This document shows positions 12,596-27,500 of a stretch of 64,000 nt of DNA, piece by piece. Positions within the stretch are counted from its first letter, which is position 1. The number at the start of each line of letters is the position of its first letter. The notes under the pieces were generated by a model, which was not told where the DNA came from, made no database searches, and saw nothing but the letters and a program-made list of their open reading frames with translations. Position numbers and translations under genes: made by a program. Origin of the DNA: Chiridota heheva (lineage: Eukaryota > Echinodermata > Holothuroidea > Apodida > Chiridotidae); assembly GCA_020152595.1 (NCBI GenBank), contig JAIGNY010001437.1, positions 2,207,001 through 2,271,000 on the forward strand. The letters are read 5' to 3'.

Positions 12596-15500
12596 GTAAG
12601 CTATGTATAATATAGTGCAGCATAAGTTCAACTTAATGTTACGTGCTACTAGGCCTAGTATGCTACACGCTCATCTTAACAGGCCTAGGTTACAATGTTT
12701 ACATGTACAAATAGCTGTAGGCTACAGCCTACAGTATCACTCATCAAGTACTACATGTACAGTAAGTCTCTGCAGAAATTACACATCAAAATCATGTGAT
12801 GAATGCGTAGTCCTCGTAGTCGTAGTACCGTCGAACTGATGACAGCCATGTTTAGTCAGATAACATCTGACTGACTACGGTATAGGCTATAGTAATAGCA
12901 CTACATCATGGCTGCTATACACAGTCAAAAAACTCTATATCCTATAGGCCTACTTTATTATGTTGAAACTGCTGCATTGGCTTATTATAGAAGTGTAGAT
13001 AAATGTTGACTACGCGCTAGAATAACTAGGCCTTTCCGCGATGATCTCAGGTCAACTTTTGACAATGCCTTTTAGTTTTATCTTCATGGAACACTTACGT
13101 AATACTAAATATATATATGTATTCATTAATACTCTTTTGAGCTGTTCACTTACGTTTTGAGGGTGGGTTTAATGAAGAAAACTGTGAAGTTGCGTTTTGT
13201 ACGAGAGCCTTCACTACCGACTTATTCTTTGAACAGCGCCTTTGGTGGATGTGTCTACAGTAATTAGTTGAAAAGATGTTGAACAATAGAGTGTCGGTGA
13301 AATCAACGTGCGTATAGCATTAAATCGAACACCGCACGCATTTACTGACAAACATTTTCAAAATAGCGGTTGCCAGTGCACTTAAGTGATACACGTTTCC
13401 AAAAGTAAGGGAGTACAAAGTGGTCGAAATGGCATTTCTTCCGTAATTGATATGTTTTTTTAATGTACAGTGTTTATTATTTCATTTGTAACTTAGTTTA
13501 AAAGATGCTTTAAAGTTTCAAGATGCCAATGAAATCAAAATCATAGCTCGTATGTACTTTTATCAGTTTTGAGAATGGTTTTTATTTCATGATTATGTTA
13601 TTTGTTGTTGTCTGTGTACAGTAGTTTGCAACATTACGAGTGTATTGTGTGTTGTCTTACTCAGTATGCAAGTATTGCCTTGCAAGTAGTGCCTACTGAG
13701 CGAGGTGTTTATCTCCCTAGCCGTGTTAGGCTATGCCTACATCATAGTATGGCTGGGCCATTCCTAGTGAGAACGATTCACTTTGCATTTCTATGTGTGA
13801 AATCTGCACTGCTTTTCGGAGCCGTCACCATTTACATGTACTTCTAGGCGAAAATTTATACACCTTGAAATTTCAAAACCTAATGTTAACTAGAAAGCAA
13901 TTCGGTATAGTCTTGAGAAAACAATTACCTTATTCATTACAGTTCACAAAGCCAAATTTCTAAGGAAATGAGCCTTGTTCCACACTTAATGTACTTTGCT
14001 ATTTGGTTGTTCACAGAATGGTACATGTAAATGGAATGGTAAATCACTGCGTAATTCGAACATACTCGAGCAAAATCCGTACGCTCTGTCGCTTGAGTGT
14101 ACATGTTTGAATGCAAGCGTTCTCGAGTCAAGTCATGAACATATGCCCGAAGAAGGATGCAGGCCATAACATAACGTTGTACACTTGCGTTTCGATGCGC
14201 TATTAGGTTACAAATTTTGTTTAATGACGTGCATCATAATGGTTCATTTTCTGTTTTTTTATAGGGAAAATTTCATGATTTTATGATAGATTTTTTATAT
14301 TTTATTCTTTGCGGCACACTAGTAGACAAGTTTGACTACTACTTTATCAATTTTTTAGATTAAATAAATAAAAAAATTATATTGAAAATAATTTGGGGAT
14401 CAATTCTGGTCGAAATTTTTTGTGGACACATGTTGTAGGCCATTGACTTTGTCTATATTGTGTGGAACAGGATTTTCAATGCACATGCTTTCATGCCCTA
14501 ATCCAGAAGATTAGGTGACTTAGTGATTTGTGCATGAAGATTCGTGCTAGTCCATTTAAATACTACCAGGACAAGTCTTCACTCTGAATTTTTCAGAAGA
14601 AAAAAAATTCTGACAATTTTTTGTGTGAAATGGGTTCACTTTCAATGGGCTGTTACCAAAAAGGCATTTAATGTATATGCTTGGAACTTTGCATATTGTA
14701 AATATACTACAAGGACATGTTCTCTGTACCAAAAATGGCAATGGTTTACATTTTTGTTTTCATTTTAGAACATTTTCAGTCTCACAGTCAAATTGTTGAA
14801 AATGTGCATTTACTGTGATTTTGTGGATTTTAAGGTTATAGCTCCTTCTTAATCATGTTTAGTAATACTACAACCTAAGACTTGGTATATGGAGTAACAA
14901 TATCTGAAATTTCAGAGCTCTATCAAAATTAAATATCCAACCTACTGTAGAGTGCTAAAATTTGAGATATTGTTACTTCATATACTATAGATTCTTAGGT
15001 TGTATTATTAGTGGTATTACACATGGTTAAGAAGTTACCTTAAAATCTACAAAATTACAAAAAATGGTCATTTTCAGCAATTTGACTGTGAGATTTAAAA
15101 TGCTCTAAAATGAAAACAAAAAAGGATACCACTGCAATTTTTGGTACAGAGAACATGTCCTTGTAGTATATTTACAATATGCAAAGTTTCAGGCGTATAC
15201 ATTAAATGCCTTTTTGGTAACAGCCCGCTGAAAGTGAACCATTTCACACACAAAAATTTGAGTGTTGTTCTAGATACATTATTTGAAGCAAAAATGCCAA
15301 ATTTTAAGCAAATCTGAGATGGTGGGTTACATGGCCCGTTGAATTGGCATGGAACCGGCCAGCCCTGTTGTTAGTGATGGCTGGCCGTCTGAGGCTATCC
15401 CAATGTCAACCTGTACTTAGGGATGTGTATAATAACTAGGCTACACATACAGTTGCATTGTTGCATACTATTATTATTCATTCAAATTTGACTACCTTGC

Positions 15501-18500
15501 GATGTTGTTGCACATTTCTGCCATTTTGATTGTAGCTGGGCAGTCTCTCAAAATGTATATGTCGCACAAAGTAAGACACACATAGGACACACAATGGTGC
15601 GTTTATAGGCTCAAGGCTGCAGGGGATGCAGATGTGCACTCAATATGTTTTTGTTGTCGCACAAGCATCCTAACTTCGTATTGGTTGGAAATAATACTTA
15701 AATGCATGGACATTTTTGTCAAGACGCTCACAAAAATGTGTTAAAACTCTTATTTTTGAACGAAAAATTTGTATCCTCTAAGATAGCAATTGAGTTATTA
15801 CGATATTCACGATGAGACTTATTTGAATCTTTCCAATGATTTGTGCTGAACATTGAATAAAGCCCTGAAAGCAACTCCAAACAATCAATTTCTGGACTCA
15901 AAGAAAATACAAACAATTTGTTTCTGCCATGAAAGGGAAATGATGGAATGTGAATTTTGCGTGGAAGGAACTCCAACGTTGAAATAATGCTTATTCTGAA
16001 TGAATTTGGAAGCAATCTGTCAAAAAGTACAGTAGATGATCTTGAAATGTTTAGAATGCAACTAGACAATTAATGCAAAATTAAAAGTGAAAGTTGATTT
16101 CCAATTTGCCGATAAAACTTGGTGGGCTTAGGATTTCTGAGCTGGGTTGTATTGGATATGGGGAGTGAATATACAAAACATTAGGCATATTGAGATCGCC
16201 AAGGGGCGAAGATATGCACTCTACCAAGTCCTGAAATTCTAGTTAATCCTGTTCAAATCAAAATTAAGAGAGACAACATCTTGGAGGCCTACTGCTATTG
16301 ATTTACCTCTGTGCTATAATTTTAGGCCCTTTACCTAAAAAATTATTTTCATGGAAAAGAAAGTAAAACAATTCTTATTCAAATACTGTTTCTGAGAATA
16401 AAAGGTAGAGACTAGAAGCAGGGTGGAGTTTATAGGGGCAGCCTAGAGGAAGATAGAGTAGTAGCAAATCATAGAGCATTTTAAATTCATCATTTGTTTT
16501 CCATGGTTTATAATACATAATTTCTCTCTTTATTTCAAGGTTGCTACAAAGTTTTTCAAGTGATGGGACTTTACAAACCATCAGTCTTGCAGGATCGTCT
16601 GAATCAGATACCATGGCAACCATATCCTTATCAGAAATCGGAGGAATTCCAAACTCCCAACCAAGGCTTTCAAGCGCAGATGCGACAGAGCTGACAAGTC
16701 TCAGTCCAGAAGCACTGAACATTATATCCAATTCTCTTCGATTCTTACCAGCACTTTCAGGCCAGCATGATTCAAATATCGGAACGTCTTCCGATTTTGT
16801 AAGCAACACTGGATCACATGGTTTAGATACGGTGACGTTAAGAGTGACTTCATGCTCTGCATCTAATGATACTACCTATGTCATTGCAAATACACAGCCT
16901 GTCACCTCTTGCTTAGGGTCCATGCCCACAGTTTCCTCGGAAAGATCAGCTGAAAGTTCTTCCTCACCTTCAGCAGCTCTTGTAAAGTCTGTCATCTCTG
17001 AAAATTTAACAGCTGTGGAGAATATTATACATATTCAGAGTGATGAAAGGCAGGAAAACAGAACCTTACATGAGCACTCATCAAATCGAACAGTTTCTTT
17101 AACGAGTGATGACGATCTAGTAGGACAGCATACAACATTGAATTTCTTTGACTCTTCCATTGAGGATCAGCAAGAATCACTGGTAGATCATGTGACACCT
17201 TTGGTGGCAGAAACTTCTGGCTTAGGAGACGATGCGTCCAATTTAGTTGCTCAAGCATCTCGGGAGGTAAAAAATCCATGCAATGCAGCATCTGTTATTA
17301 CGGGAGACAATAGTGATGTTTGTTCTTCCCAAAGGCAGTTTCTGAATGAACACAATCAAGGGCATCGTTCAATTGACGATGTAACACGGCTTTTGAAAGA
17401 AAACTTGCCAGGAACCTCCAAAGATTTTCATGAACATTTGACGACACAGAGTATTAATTCTTCCAAAGGGCAAGACACTGTGATATCCCATTCTCTGATG
17501 AATCTTTCAGAAACAGTCAGCCCAGCAGATTGTGAGGGTCCCTCATGCTTGACCTCACTACCAAACAGTGATTCATCGGTCCAAAATGACTCTGAAGAAT
17601 CGCAACAAGTGCAGCTGGTGAATGTTTCTCCCCAAAATGTTGTTCTCACAAGCACAGGTGAGTAAAAACTGAATACCTACAATTAAGAATGATGAGTTCA
17701 GTGAAAAGTAAGTTTATCTGATGTAAAAGAGTACTTCAAAAGGAACAAGATGCTGCAGAAAGCATTCAAAATCTTATCCAATCAAGGAGATTGATCAATT
17801 TTAAAGTTCTGGGCAGAAAAGATGGAAACCAGACTACTTGTAAGATTACATCATCACATTCCTCAAGTCTTTATATTCTATTTTATTTTTATTTTGTAAC
17901 ATAGAAACCATTGGATATGTCAGGTACAGTAAGTAGTTAAACAGACTACATTAGGGATAGATTCTTGTAAGTCCTTCACATATGACTGCTGAACTAATCC
18001 TGTGCTTTCTTTTTGCAGGTGTTAAACTTCATAGATAATTATTCTATTACAAGAAATTGTGAAAAATGTATTAATTCTAAAGAACAAAAGATTTCATGTA
18101 CATGTATCATGTTTGTCATTTGGATCACATTATACATTTTTCTTTAATTTTTAACCTGTATTTTTGCTTTCTTTTGAACACAGGTGAGCTTGTGATCAGT
18201 CAGATATCCCTCCTTCAGGGAAATCAGTTTGTACCGTTGGTATCACAGCCTATGATGTCACAGGTTGTGGCTCCAGATAGTACCTCAGAAGGAGAACCAC
18301 CTATAAGGAAAGAGGTAGGTGAATAAGAATGAATGGGTGTCATCACTAAGAGGGTGGGGTATAGTTTCCTCATGCAACCCAAAATATACATGCCTGCTCA
18401 ACACCCCTTGGTATTTAGTTTCATATATTTATAATGTTTCTTTTGTGGGCACAAAATGAATTAAGTGAAATGATGCATTTGTGTTTATTTGTAGAGCTGT

Positions 18501-21500
18501 CCGGAAATTTGCATCTTTAGCTTCAGATGGTTTATATGAACTTGAACTTGCTTTCATCAGTGTTCACATTAGTGAGAGAAACAAAGGGATTCCCCCTTTT
18601 TTTATCAAAATTTCCTTTGGAAAATATTACAAAGGAGGGGGGGGGGGGGATTTCCTATTGCTATAATTAGCACTTGACATGTAAATCTCAGCACAGATTA
18701 ATCTATCAGACCAATAATCCCCCTTAAGTTTCAATTCCTAGTATGAACAGTGGCTTTCATAATGTGACAAACTCTTGAAACAATTATTTATCCTCATTAT
18801 TATAATTATTGCAACAAAGGCAATAATAATAACAACGACTGAAAAGTAATAAAAGAAACTTTTAGATGACCAAGCCGGGTTTTGAGCCCATGACATAATG
18901 GCCTAAAAGCAGATGCTCTGCCAAATAAGCTAACCAGTTGATGTTTAGTCATGATACCAGCCAAGCCATCTCGTTTTATGTAATGATTGATTGGCATACA
19001 GTAAGTAGGCCTCTAACATATAATAAACCAAGTGTCTGTATTTTTAACTTGTAAAGTACGATAAGTACAATAAAAGAAAATCCTCTGTATTTCACATGTA
19101 TTGTTGCTACAGTGGAAACATGATTTTTTTCTTGTCATAGTTTTTAATAAGTTTTGTTGGTTTCTTTCGTAGATAGTTATCGGACTTGGAATAAAAGATA
19201 CACTACTTTGGGAAGTATTTATATTATCATTATAGTATTTATTCCACTTTCATTGCAGAAAAGAAAAGGAGGGTGGCCGAAAGGAAAGAAGCGCAAAGTT
19301 GACGTGATGGAAGCTGCTAAGGCGCCAAAAGGGCCAACCACATCGTAAGTATAGCACATCATTGATGACTTGTTTTAAGTGACAGATAATGTACATGTGT
19401 TTGTACACCGTTGTGGCCCTATGAGCGATTTCTTAGAGTATCAGTCATGAAACAAATATTGAACCTGTTTTTACTTCTTGCTCACATGCAAATCAATTTA
19501 CTACTGAGGCTTGAAAAATTTGCAAAAAATTCAGTCATGGAGAAATTCACTTTAATTGTTCACACAAATTTTTGTCGGAATGCGAGTTTTGCTTTATAGG
19601 TAGAAAAAAGAGGTCAATATGTATCTTTCCCTTCAATTTGTTTAAAGAATTGCTGGATGTGTTGCATTCGTTATGCATTTAGTATATTATTGCCCGTTTG
19701 GGTGAAGGGTAATATGATGAATTGCTTTCCCATTGCAGTGATAGGTAAACATTTCCAGTAGGCAGTAGCCTATGAAACTCCTAGGTTGATCCAGGGCATT
19801 TATAAGGCATCAAGGGCACTTTGAGGTCATTTGAAATGTAAATAAGGGAGTAATCAATGAAACAAGTGTCGCTGCATCTTTTTATAATGGGGAGCGGTAT
19901 ATGGAAAGAAGGCAAAATAGTTCTCAAAGTATGTTTTTGTGAACAAAGTGTAGATTGCTTAGTGACAAGGGGCTGGGTGGAGGCAATGAGGGGCAGGATG
20001 GAGCACCCCTCTGTAAAAGTAAATTAGCAGAAATTCATGTTTTTCAAAAACTATTTTCATTTCTTTAGGGATATTACTTTGCTAATAACACGTAGGGCCA
20101 GTAGGACTGGGAGAGGGTAAGGGGTACACAACGGAACACCTTGAAACAAAAATGAGTGAATAATGCCCTTTTTGATTGTTATGCCAAAAAATCAAGTAGA
20201 TCTCACATGGCCAGTGACTAAAGGTTACATAAAAAAAAGTTGAAAGAATATTGATAATGTAAATATTATAGTTGCAATGTTTTAGCAATTGTTCAGATGA
20301 TTTTGAAGAAAAGCATTTTAATTGTAAGTTATTGTGAAAAGAAGCAAGCAGCTTTGAGAGGGCACAGGAACTAGACCTTTTTTTGACAATGAACTTTCAG
20401 AAAGGGAAAGCTGCTTCATGGCTGTTGTGATCCAGAAAGTCCCACATGTCAATGTTGCCACAATTGAATTGATAGTACATAGTGTAGTGTATGTTTCTAT
20501 ATTTTAAGTGTTTCCTGTAATGAATGCTATAATCAAAAGAACTAAATGTTTCCTTTGGTATGTCATTGATGTCAAAAGTAATGCAGGATTGTAAATCCAC
20601 TTCTGTTATTGATGATATTGTAATTACTGTAATTAATGATCATGTGATGTTTTCTAAACCTTTTACAATTTATCTTGGTTTGATAGGTATATGATATTTT
20701 TTCGAGAAAAGAAGGAGAGCTTAATGGATCAAGGTTTCAGTCACAAGGATTTGGTCAAGCTTATCTCTTCTTTATGGGCATCTCTCTCAGAGGAAGAAAA
20801 GAAGGTATTTAATTTTTGAGAATGAAATGTGTGAGCAGTCAAAATAGAAAACACCTGTAGATAACTATTTACTTTTATGTTGGGATAATCTTGTAAAAAG
20901 GGATTCAAATGTGAATAGAGAATGCTTTTAATTTTGTAAGAAGCATTTAGTTGTAGGTGATGACATAGGTGATGACAGTTTCAAGATTTGTTTAATATTT
21001 GCAACTATAGATTTTGGAGACAATTCACAAACTTACCATTATTTACAAGATTTTGCTCTTTTTCTTTTTCCAAAAAAATTGAATAAAAAAAAGAGGCAAC
21101 AAATTTAGATAATTGCTTTTATGATAAAATAATAGATGTTTAATGAATTGAAATTTCCGTTGACCTTCTTTGAAATACTTAAAGATTGTATATACTGGTC
21201 TGTATTGGTATATGTTATGTATCGGTATATTATGTATCGGTATATGTTATGTATCGGTATATGTTTTGAAATGGATTCAGACCCCTAGCTTGATTTAAGA
21301 AGGGGCAGAGTGCTAGACTTGTTAAGGGTACATTAATGTGCGCACGAAGCGCGGTGTATTTGCAGTGTGGAGTCCAGGGCCCCTTAAGGCTCAATCCCAT
21401 GGTGAAGAAGCTCTGGGTTTTTAGCTATAATCATACCTCAGAATGAAACTATTTGACTATTATTGAAAGGACCATTCATGAGCCAAACAGGACAATTGCT

Positions 21501-24500
21501 TACTATGCTATCATTTTGTGTTCTGTATCCATGTAAGGTATTCATTTATGAGATTAATTAAGATTATTAAGTAAAAAAAAAAACTAAATCTAAAAAATAA
21601 AAACAATTTTCATGAGGGGCAGGGTGGACCCAGAAGGGCAGGACGAACCCCCAGGGAGAAAGGGTGGGACCACGGAGGGGTAGGGCGGGCCGGGCCGCCC
21701 CTGTAAAACAGCAAAGCTAGGGGTCTGACCGCCCAATTAAGAATTATGAGGTATTGGTCTTATAGTATATTCTAAAATGAAGTAATTAAGCTTTATAGTT
21801 GCAGTTTGTGTGTTACCAAGCTTTATAGTTACAGTTTGTGCGTAACCAAGCTTTATAGTTGCAGTTTGTGTGTTACCAAATGTTATAGTTGCAGTTTGTG
21901 TGTTACCAAATGTTATAGTTGCAGTTTGTGTGTTACCAAGCTTTATAGTTGCAGTTTGTGTGTTACCAAACTTTATAGATGCAGTTTGTGGGTTACCAAG
22001 CTTTATAGATGCAGTTACAGTTTTGTGTATAGTTGCAGTTTGTGCGTTACCAAACTTTATAGTTGCAGTTTGTGTGTAAGCAAGCTTTATAGTTGTAGTT
22101 TGTGTGTTACCAAACTTTATAGATGCAGTTTTGTGCTTTATAGTTGCAGTTTGTGTGTTACCAGCTTTATAGTTGCAGTTTGTGTGTTACCAAGCTTTAT
22201 AGTTGCAGTTTGTGTGTTACCAAGCCATAGCAGTTTGTTTATAGTTGCAGTTTGTGTTAGTTGCAGTTTGTGTGTTACCAAGCTTCAAGCTTTATAGTTG
22301 CAGTTTGTGTACCAAGCTTTTACCAAGCTTTATAGTTGCAGTTTGTGTGTTACCAAGCTTTATAGTTGCAGTTTGTGTGTTACCAAGCTTTATAGTTGCA
22401 GTTTGTGTGTTACCAAGCTTTATAGTTGCAGTTTGTGTGTTACCAAGCTTTATAGTTGCAGTTTGTGTTACCAAGCTTTATAGTTGCAGTTTGTGTGTTA
22501 CCAAGCTTTTTTATAGTTACAGTTTGTGTGTTACCAAGCTTTATAGTTACAGTTTGTGTGTTACCAAGCTTTATTGTTGCAGTTTGTGTGTTACCAAGCT
22601 TTATAGTTACAGTTTGTGTGTTACCAAGCTTTATAGTTACAGTTTGTGTTTTACCAAGCTTTATAGTTACAGTTTGTGTGTTACCAAGCTTTATTGTTGC
22701 AGTTTGTGTGTAACCAAGCTTTATAGTTACAGTTTGTGTGTTACCAAGCTTTATTGTTGCAGTTTGTGTGTTACCAAGCTTTATAGTTGCAGTTGTGTGT
22801 TACCAAGCTTTATTGTTGCAGTTTGTGTGTTACCAAACTTTATAGTTGCAGTTAGTGGGTTACCAAGCTTTATAGATGCAGTTTGTGGGTTACCAAGCTT
22901 TATAGTTGCAGTTCGTGTGTAACCAAGCTTTATAGTTGCAGTTTGTATGTAGCCAAGCTTTATAGTTGCAGTTAGTGGGTTACCAAGCTTTATAGATGCA
23001 GTTTGTGGGTTACCAAGCTTTATAGATGCAGTTTGTGTGTTACCAAGCTTTATTGTAGCAGTTTGTGTGTTACCAAGCTTTATAGATGCAGTTTGTGGGT
23101 TACCAAGCTTTATAGATGCAGTTTGTGGGTTACCAAGCTTTATAGATGCAGTTTGTGTGTTACCAAGCTTTATTGTAGCAGTTTGTGTGTTACCAAGCTT
23201 TATTGTTGCAGTTTGTGTGTTACCAAGCTTTATAGTTGCAGTTTGTATGTAACCTACAGTATGATCAGGGGCAAAAGTTATGAAAACAACCCTATTCATG
23301 TTGAGAGCAAAATTGGTACATGTTGTTTTGTTGACACTATTGGGACTGGGAGATTTCATCTTAAATAACATCTCTGGAAAAAGGTTTTTAAAAGACATAG
23401 TCACTTTATATAATAATAGAAAGAATGATATTTAGTTCTCAACAAAGACACATTAATAGAATAATATTTAGTTCTCAACAAAGACACATTAATAGAATAA
23501 AATTTAGTTCTCAACAAAGACACATTAACTGTGTTAAGAAATTGAGGGTGTAGAACCATTCTTCCACAGTAGACTTCCCCAGCTCGACTTTTCCACTCCA
23601 GTCTTTTTCACACAAATCTGTTGGAAATTTAATAGAAAAAATCCTAGCATGCCAGAAAATTGCTATACAAACTTTCATGAAGTAAGTTTACTATGCGTCT
23701 CTTAGATTATTACCATATTTAACATACTGTAATAAGTGCCCTGGGAAAATAGACTTGCACCACTTTTTAGGCCCTAAGTTTTTCCCTAATGAGTGCCCAT
23801 GCTCTGGGGCCGTGTGCAGTGTGTATTCGAACTGCATTGTGTGAACTGGCTCTATACCAGCCTCACAACAACCACCACAAAATATCATGAGCGTTAGATA
23901 CAAAATAAGCAAAACATGTAATAAAACTTGTTTTAAGTCTTCAAATTAATTAAATGAAATATGTTATCAGTCAAAAAATGTTGAGTGGACTTTATAAGAG
24001 CAGGAGCGCTTAATATGTAAAATGCGTATTTGTTATTGATTTTTTTATTCCTGGGCTAAAATTTCATTTTAAGCACAAAAATTTAGGAAGAGCCAAATTG
24101 ATAAAATTATCAAACAAATCTTCAAATTTTCATTCATTTTAATAACAGAATAAAGTTGTATTACAAAAGTCACATTTTGCCTAAGTTGTACCACTACAGC
24201 ATATAGGATTTTACCGTTCAATATCTCCTAAACGGAACAAGAAATTGAAAATCTTTCTTCACAGCTCTCTTTTGTCTGTTTATAATGCAAGGTAGAACTT
24301 GTTCTTCAATCATCTTATAGTATGTCCAAAATATTCATGTGGTCTACTGTATTGAACTGGCATACTGTGTCTCTATCATACCATCAAGGTCTACAGTCGC
24401 AGAGCGGCCAAGGTGAAGAAACAGCACCTTTCAGAGCTGAAGAATTACCATCAGTCCGAAGCCTGTCAGTCTGTACTCAGAAATGAGACCGCAGATAGAC

Positions 24501-27500
24501 TGCAAGAACTGGCAGGTACTGTAGCATTATTGATAAATCATAGCCTGTTGAAAGAAGTTGTAAGTTGGGGATGGGGGAGTAACATAAATGGCATTATATA
24601 CAAAAAATCATCACGGTGGAATGAGATTGTTTTGTGTGTTTTTGTGGGCTTCTTCAGTACAAGTAAGAATGGTGCTTCAGGTTAAATTATATTTAACATT
24701 AAAGTTGCCCCTAAAGCATTGTTGTCTACATAAATACACAATTCGACAGGCTCTTAAAACTTTATTGCCTTCAAATATTAGGCTGCCTTAGTGTGAAACC
24801 TAAAAGAAGCTTAAACTTGCAATTATGTAGATAATAATAAGATAATGCCAAAACCAGATGAAGATGCCCGTCTATTATCAATTTTGAATATTTTCATCTC
24901 CATACTTGCGGTGATTTTCTTATAATATAAGAGCATTTTTTTACCAGGGGGTGGATAAGTTAGTTTAAATGCAAGGGATGGGTTGGAAATTGTTCCTAGG
25001 ATGGTAAATAAAAAAAAACAGAACTGGTGGTCCAATACCAATGTAATTGATTGTCTATGCCCTGTCAGTCTGTGGCTTGTAATGCATGTGAAGCCTCTTG
25101 AGTGCATCTCTGTATGTAAAAGTTTTACATTGATATTGTATTTCCAAGAGGATGTATTTCCAGGCAAAATCTGTTTGGCCATGGGTCACATATGGAGGTA
25201 CAGTATAAAAAACAGTGCATGAAAGTTGGAAATGCTATTTAAAGTTTTTTGGAAAAACCCTGCTTTGCAAGTTGTGAAAAATTATTACATTATCTATATT
25301 AGCAGTACGTTCAAGATCTACTACTTAGCTGACTTTCTACCACATGCAGCTGTTGACAAACTATGACTTTCCTGGATGTAATTGAGAGAGACACAGGACT
25401 CCAATTTTAAGAGCTAGGCATAGTTATGTCAGACAGAAGCACCTTGAGTAAGCAACAGTAGATTTTATAATTAATTCCAACTCTGTGCCAACATCCATCA
25501 TCCTATATCTCTGGTTTGTGTTTTAGGTATGTATAATTATGCAGAGGATACATCCTCAGTGGACGATGGTGAAGATCTCCTGAATAGTATTCTGGCGATA
25601 GTAAGTTTTTATTAATGTTCCCTTGTAAAATACTTCGAATGAATTTAACAAATGTAAGACATTTGGTAGAATGAATTTTGAGAAAATATCGGAAATTTTC
25701 TGATCCTCTTTTCCAAGATGGCTGGTATACAACTAAACTCTAAAGATCGATCGCTTTCATCAGGATTACCAAAACAATCCAACATACTGAATTTTTATTG
25801 TGCAAATTTTCCGATCCATAGCAAGTTTTTATAACATACTCACAGTAGCGGCACAAAGTTAATTTCGCAAAGTGACATATTTTGTCCGATTTATATGGCT
25901 TTGTGCTGTCCCCACTCTTGCCCCCCAGTATCAAAATCTTGCCTCCAGTAAACGATGCCATCACCAATAAATAATGTTGTGTTGACCGATTTATAAGCCT
26001 ACAAAGATAGCAAAATATATTTTTACTCTTCACTCCTCTTTTATCCCAAGTTGCAGAAACTAGAACACTACAGTTTCACATATTTTGAAATTCCTTTGGC
26101 AACATATCCACAACTCTCTGGGTGTTTCATGTTTCTTGAATATTCAGTTATCAACCTGTGTTGCCTCCCCTACCCAGCCCAATTGAATGAAAAGCCTCAA
26201 ACGTTATTTTACTATGGCTTAATGGCAATTTTGTTTACCTTGGTATTTCTATCCAGGCCCATAGCCAGGACTTTCTCAAGGAAAGGGAATGGAGGAAGGA
26301 GGAAGAGGGAAGGGGGGGGGGGGGGGAGGGTGACACAGCCATGTGTCATCTTCAGGCATGTTTCTATCTCCAACATCATTTCAAAATTATCATTTATTGG
26401 TTACTGCATTAAATCAAAGTTGTGATTTGAAATTGTACTCGGAGGTGGTGCCAGTGGGGGCAACCGTCCCCTGCTGTATCATGAAAAATACTGTACGTTT
26501 ACGTCTTGAAGTTCCCTTTATCTTTTTAAGTTAATACTTGACACGATAAAGATTGCATATCAAGATCATGACTGCGGAACAGCTAGGGTAAAGAATTTAA
26601 CTCTCATTGATTAACAGATTAAGCAATGCAATTTACAGATTGGTTGATAGGTTACATAACTTTTTATAATAATGACCAATGAGATGATCGGTTACATAAC
26701 TTTTTATAATAATGACCAATGAGATGATCAATGAGTTTGTTTTCAGTTGTTGAAATACGGAATTGCAATGATCTTAAAATTTGAAATACAGTATTATATA
26801 CCCTAGTTAAATTCAGTTGATGTGTAAGTGTGGATCTTGAAATACAACAACATTGCATTCTTAAAATTGAGTTGGAATAATCTTGTGGATTTTGACTTAC
26901 AACATTTATTCTTACAATTAAATTTGTTCAGTAATTAACATTTTGTTTTATTTCTGCGATGAAAGGAAGCACGTCCCAGAGTATTTGTTCAAGGATAGTT
27001 TGACAATCAGTTTTTCATTGTGATTCTCCTGCTAAAATTTGGAAGGACTTAAAGTGAAGTGAAGAATATTTTATATCGTTTTAGAACCAGTGGGCATACA
27101 TCAAACTTGAAACGCAAACAAAGATTAGGAAGAGGAACCAAACATCATGAAAACTTGATTAATGAATTGTATGAAGGTAACGATGAACTAACAGCTGTTG
27201 ATTTGCAAAGGATCTTGGAACACGAAACAGGCATGTGCATTGCAACTTCAACTTTGCATAAAGTTCGTAAAACTCTCAATTGGACATCTCACGGCAGAAG
27301 ATATGCACAGGGCATACAGCGGCAAAATCAGCCCTTACGCCTTATTCACGTCTATAAAATTGTAGGGGACGGTGAAACATATGACAGATGAATGTTCCGT
27401 AGAGATAGACAATCATGCAAAACTCACATTTTGGAAAGCGGGTGAGAAACCAAAACTAAAGAGACTTTCCTAGCATCTTTTAAAATTACACATATGGGTG

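Larger units (their letters stand above)
20805..24388 (+). other. HMG20-like intron 5
   Basis: 3.6-kb intron holding a short ~17-bp tandem motif (GTATCGGTATATGTTAT, about 21190-21265), the TIR element 21277-21728, the 30-bp array 21795-23260 and three 36-bp repeats at 23424-23528. The rest is AT-rich without exons. Confidence 0.75.

Noticed and set aside
15728..16069. 113-codon minus-strand frame in intron 1
   Set aside because: No recognisable domain, no splice or promoter support; chance frames of this size are expected here.
16375..17655. Minus-strand frames of 75-144 codons opposite HMG20-like exon 2
   Set aside because: Shadows of the long coding exon on the other strand.
21806..23404. 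Long open frames on both strands (up to 225 codons) with CVTKLYSCSL- or TATIKLGNTQ-like repeats
   Set aside because: They are translations of the 30-bp minisatellite, open only because the unit is a multiple of three and lacks stops; they lie in an intron.
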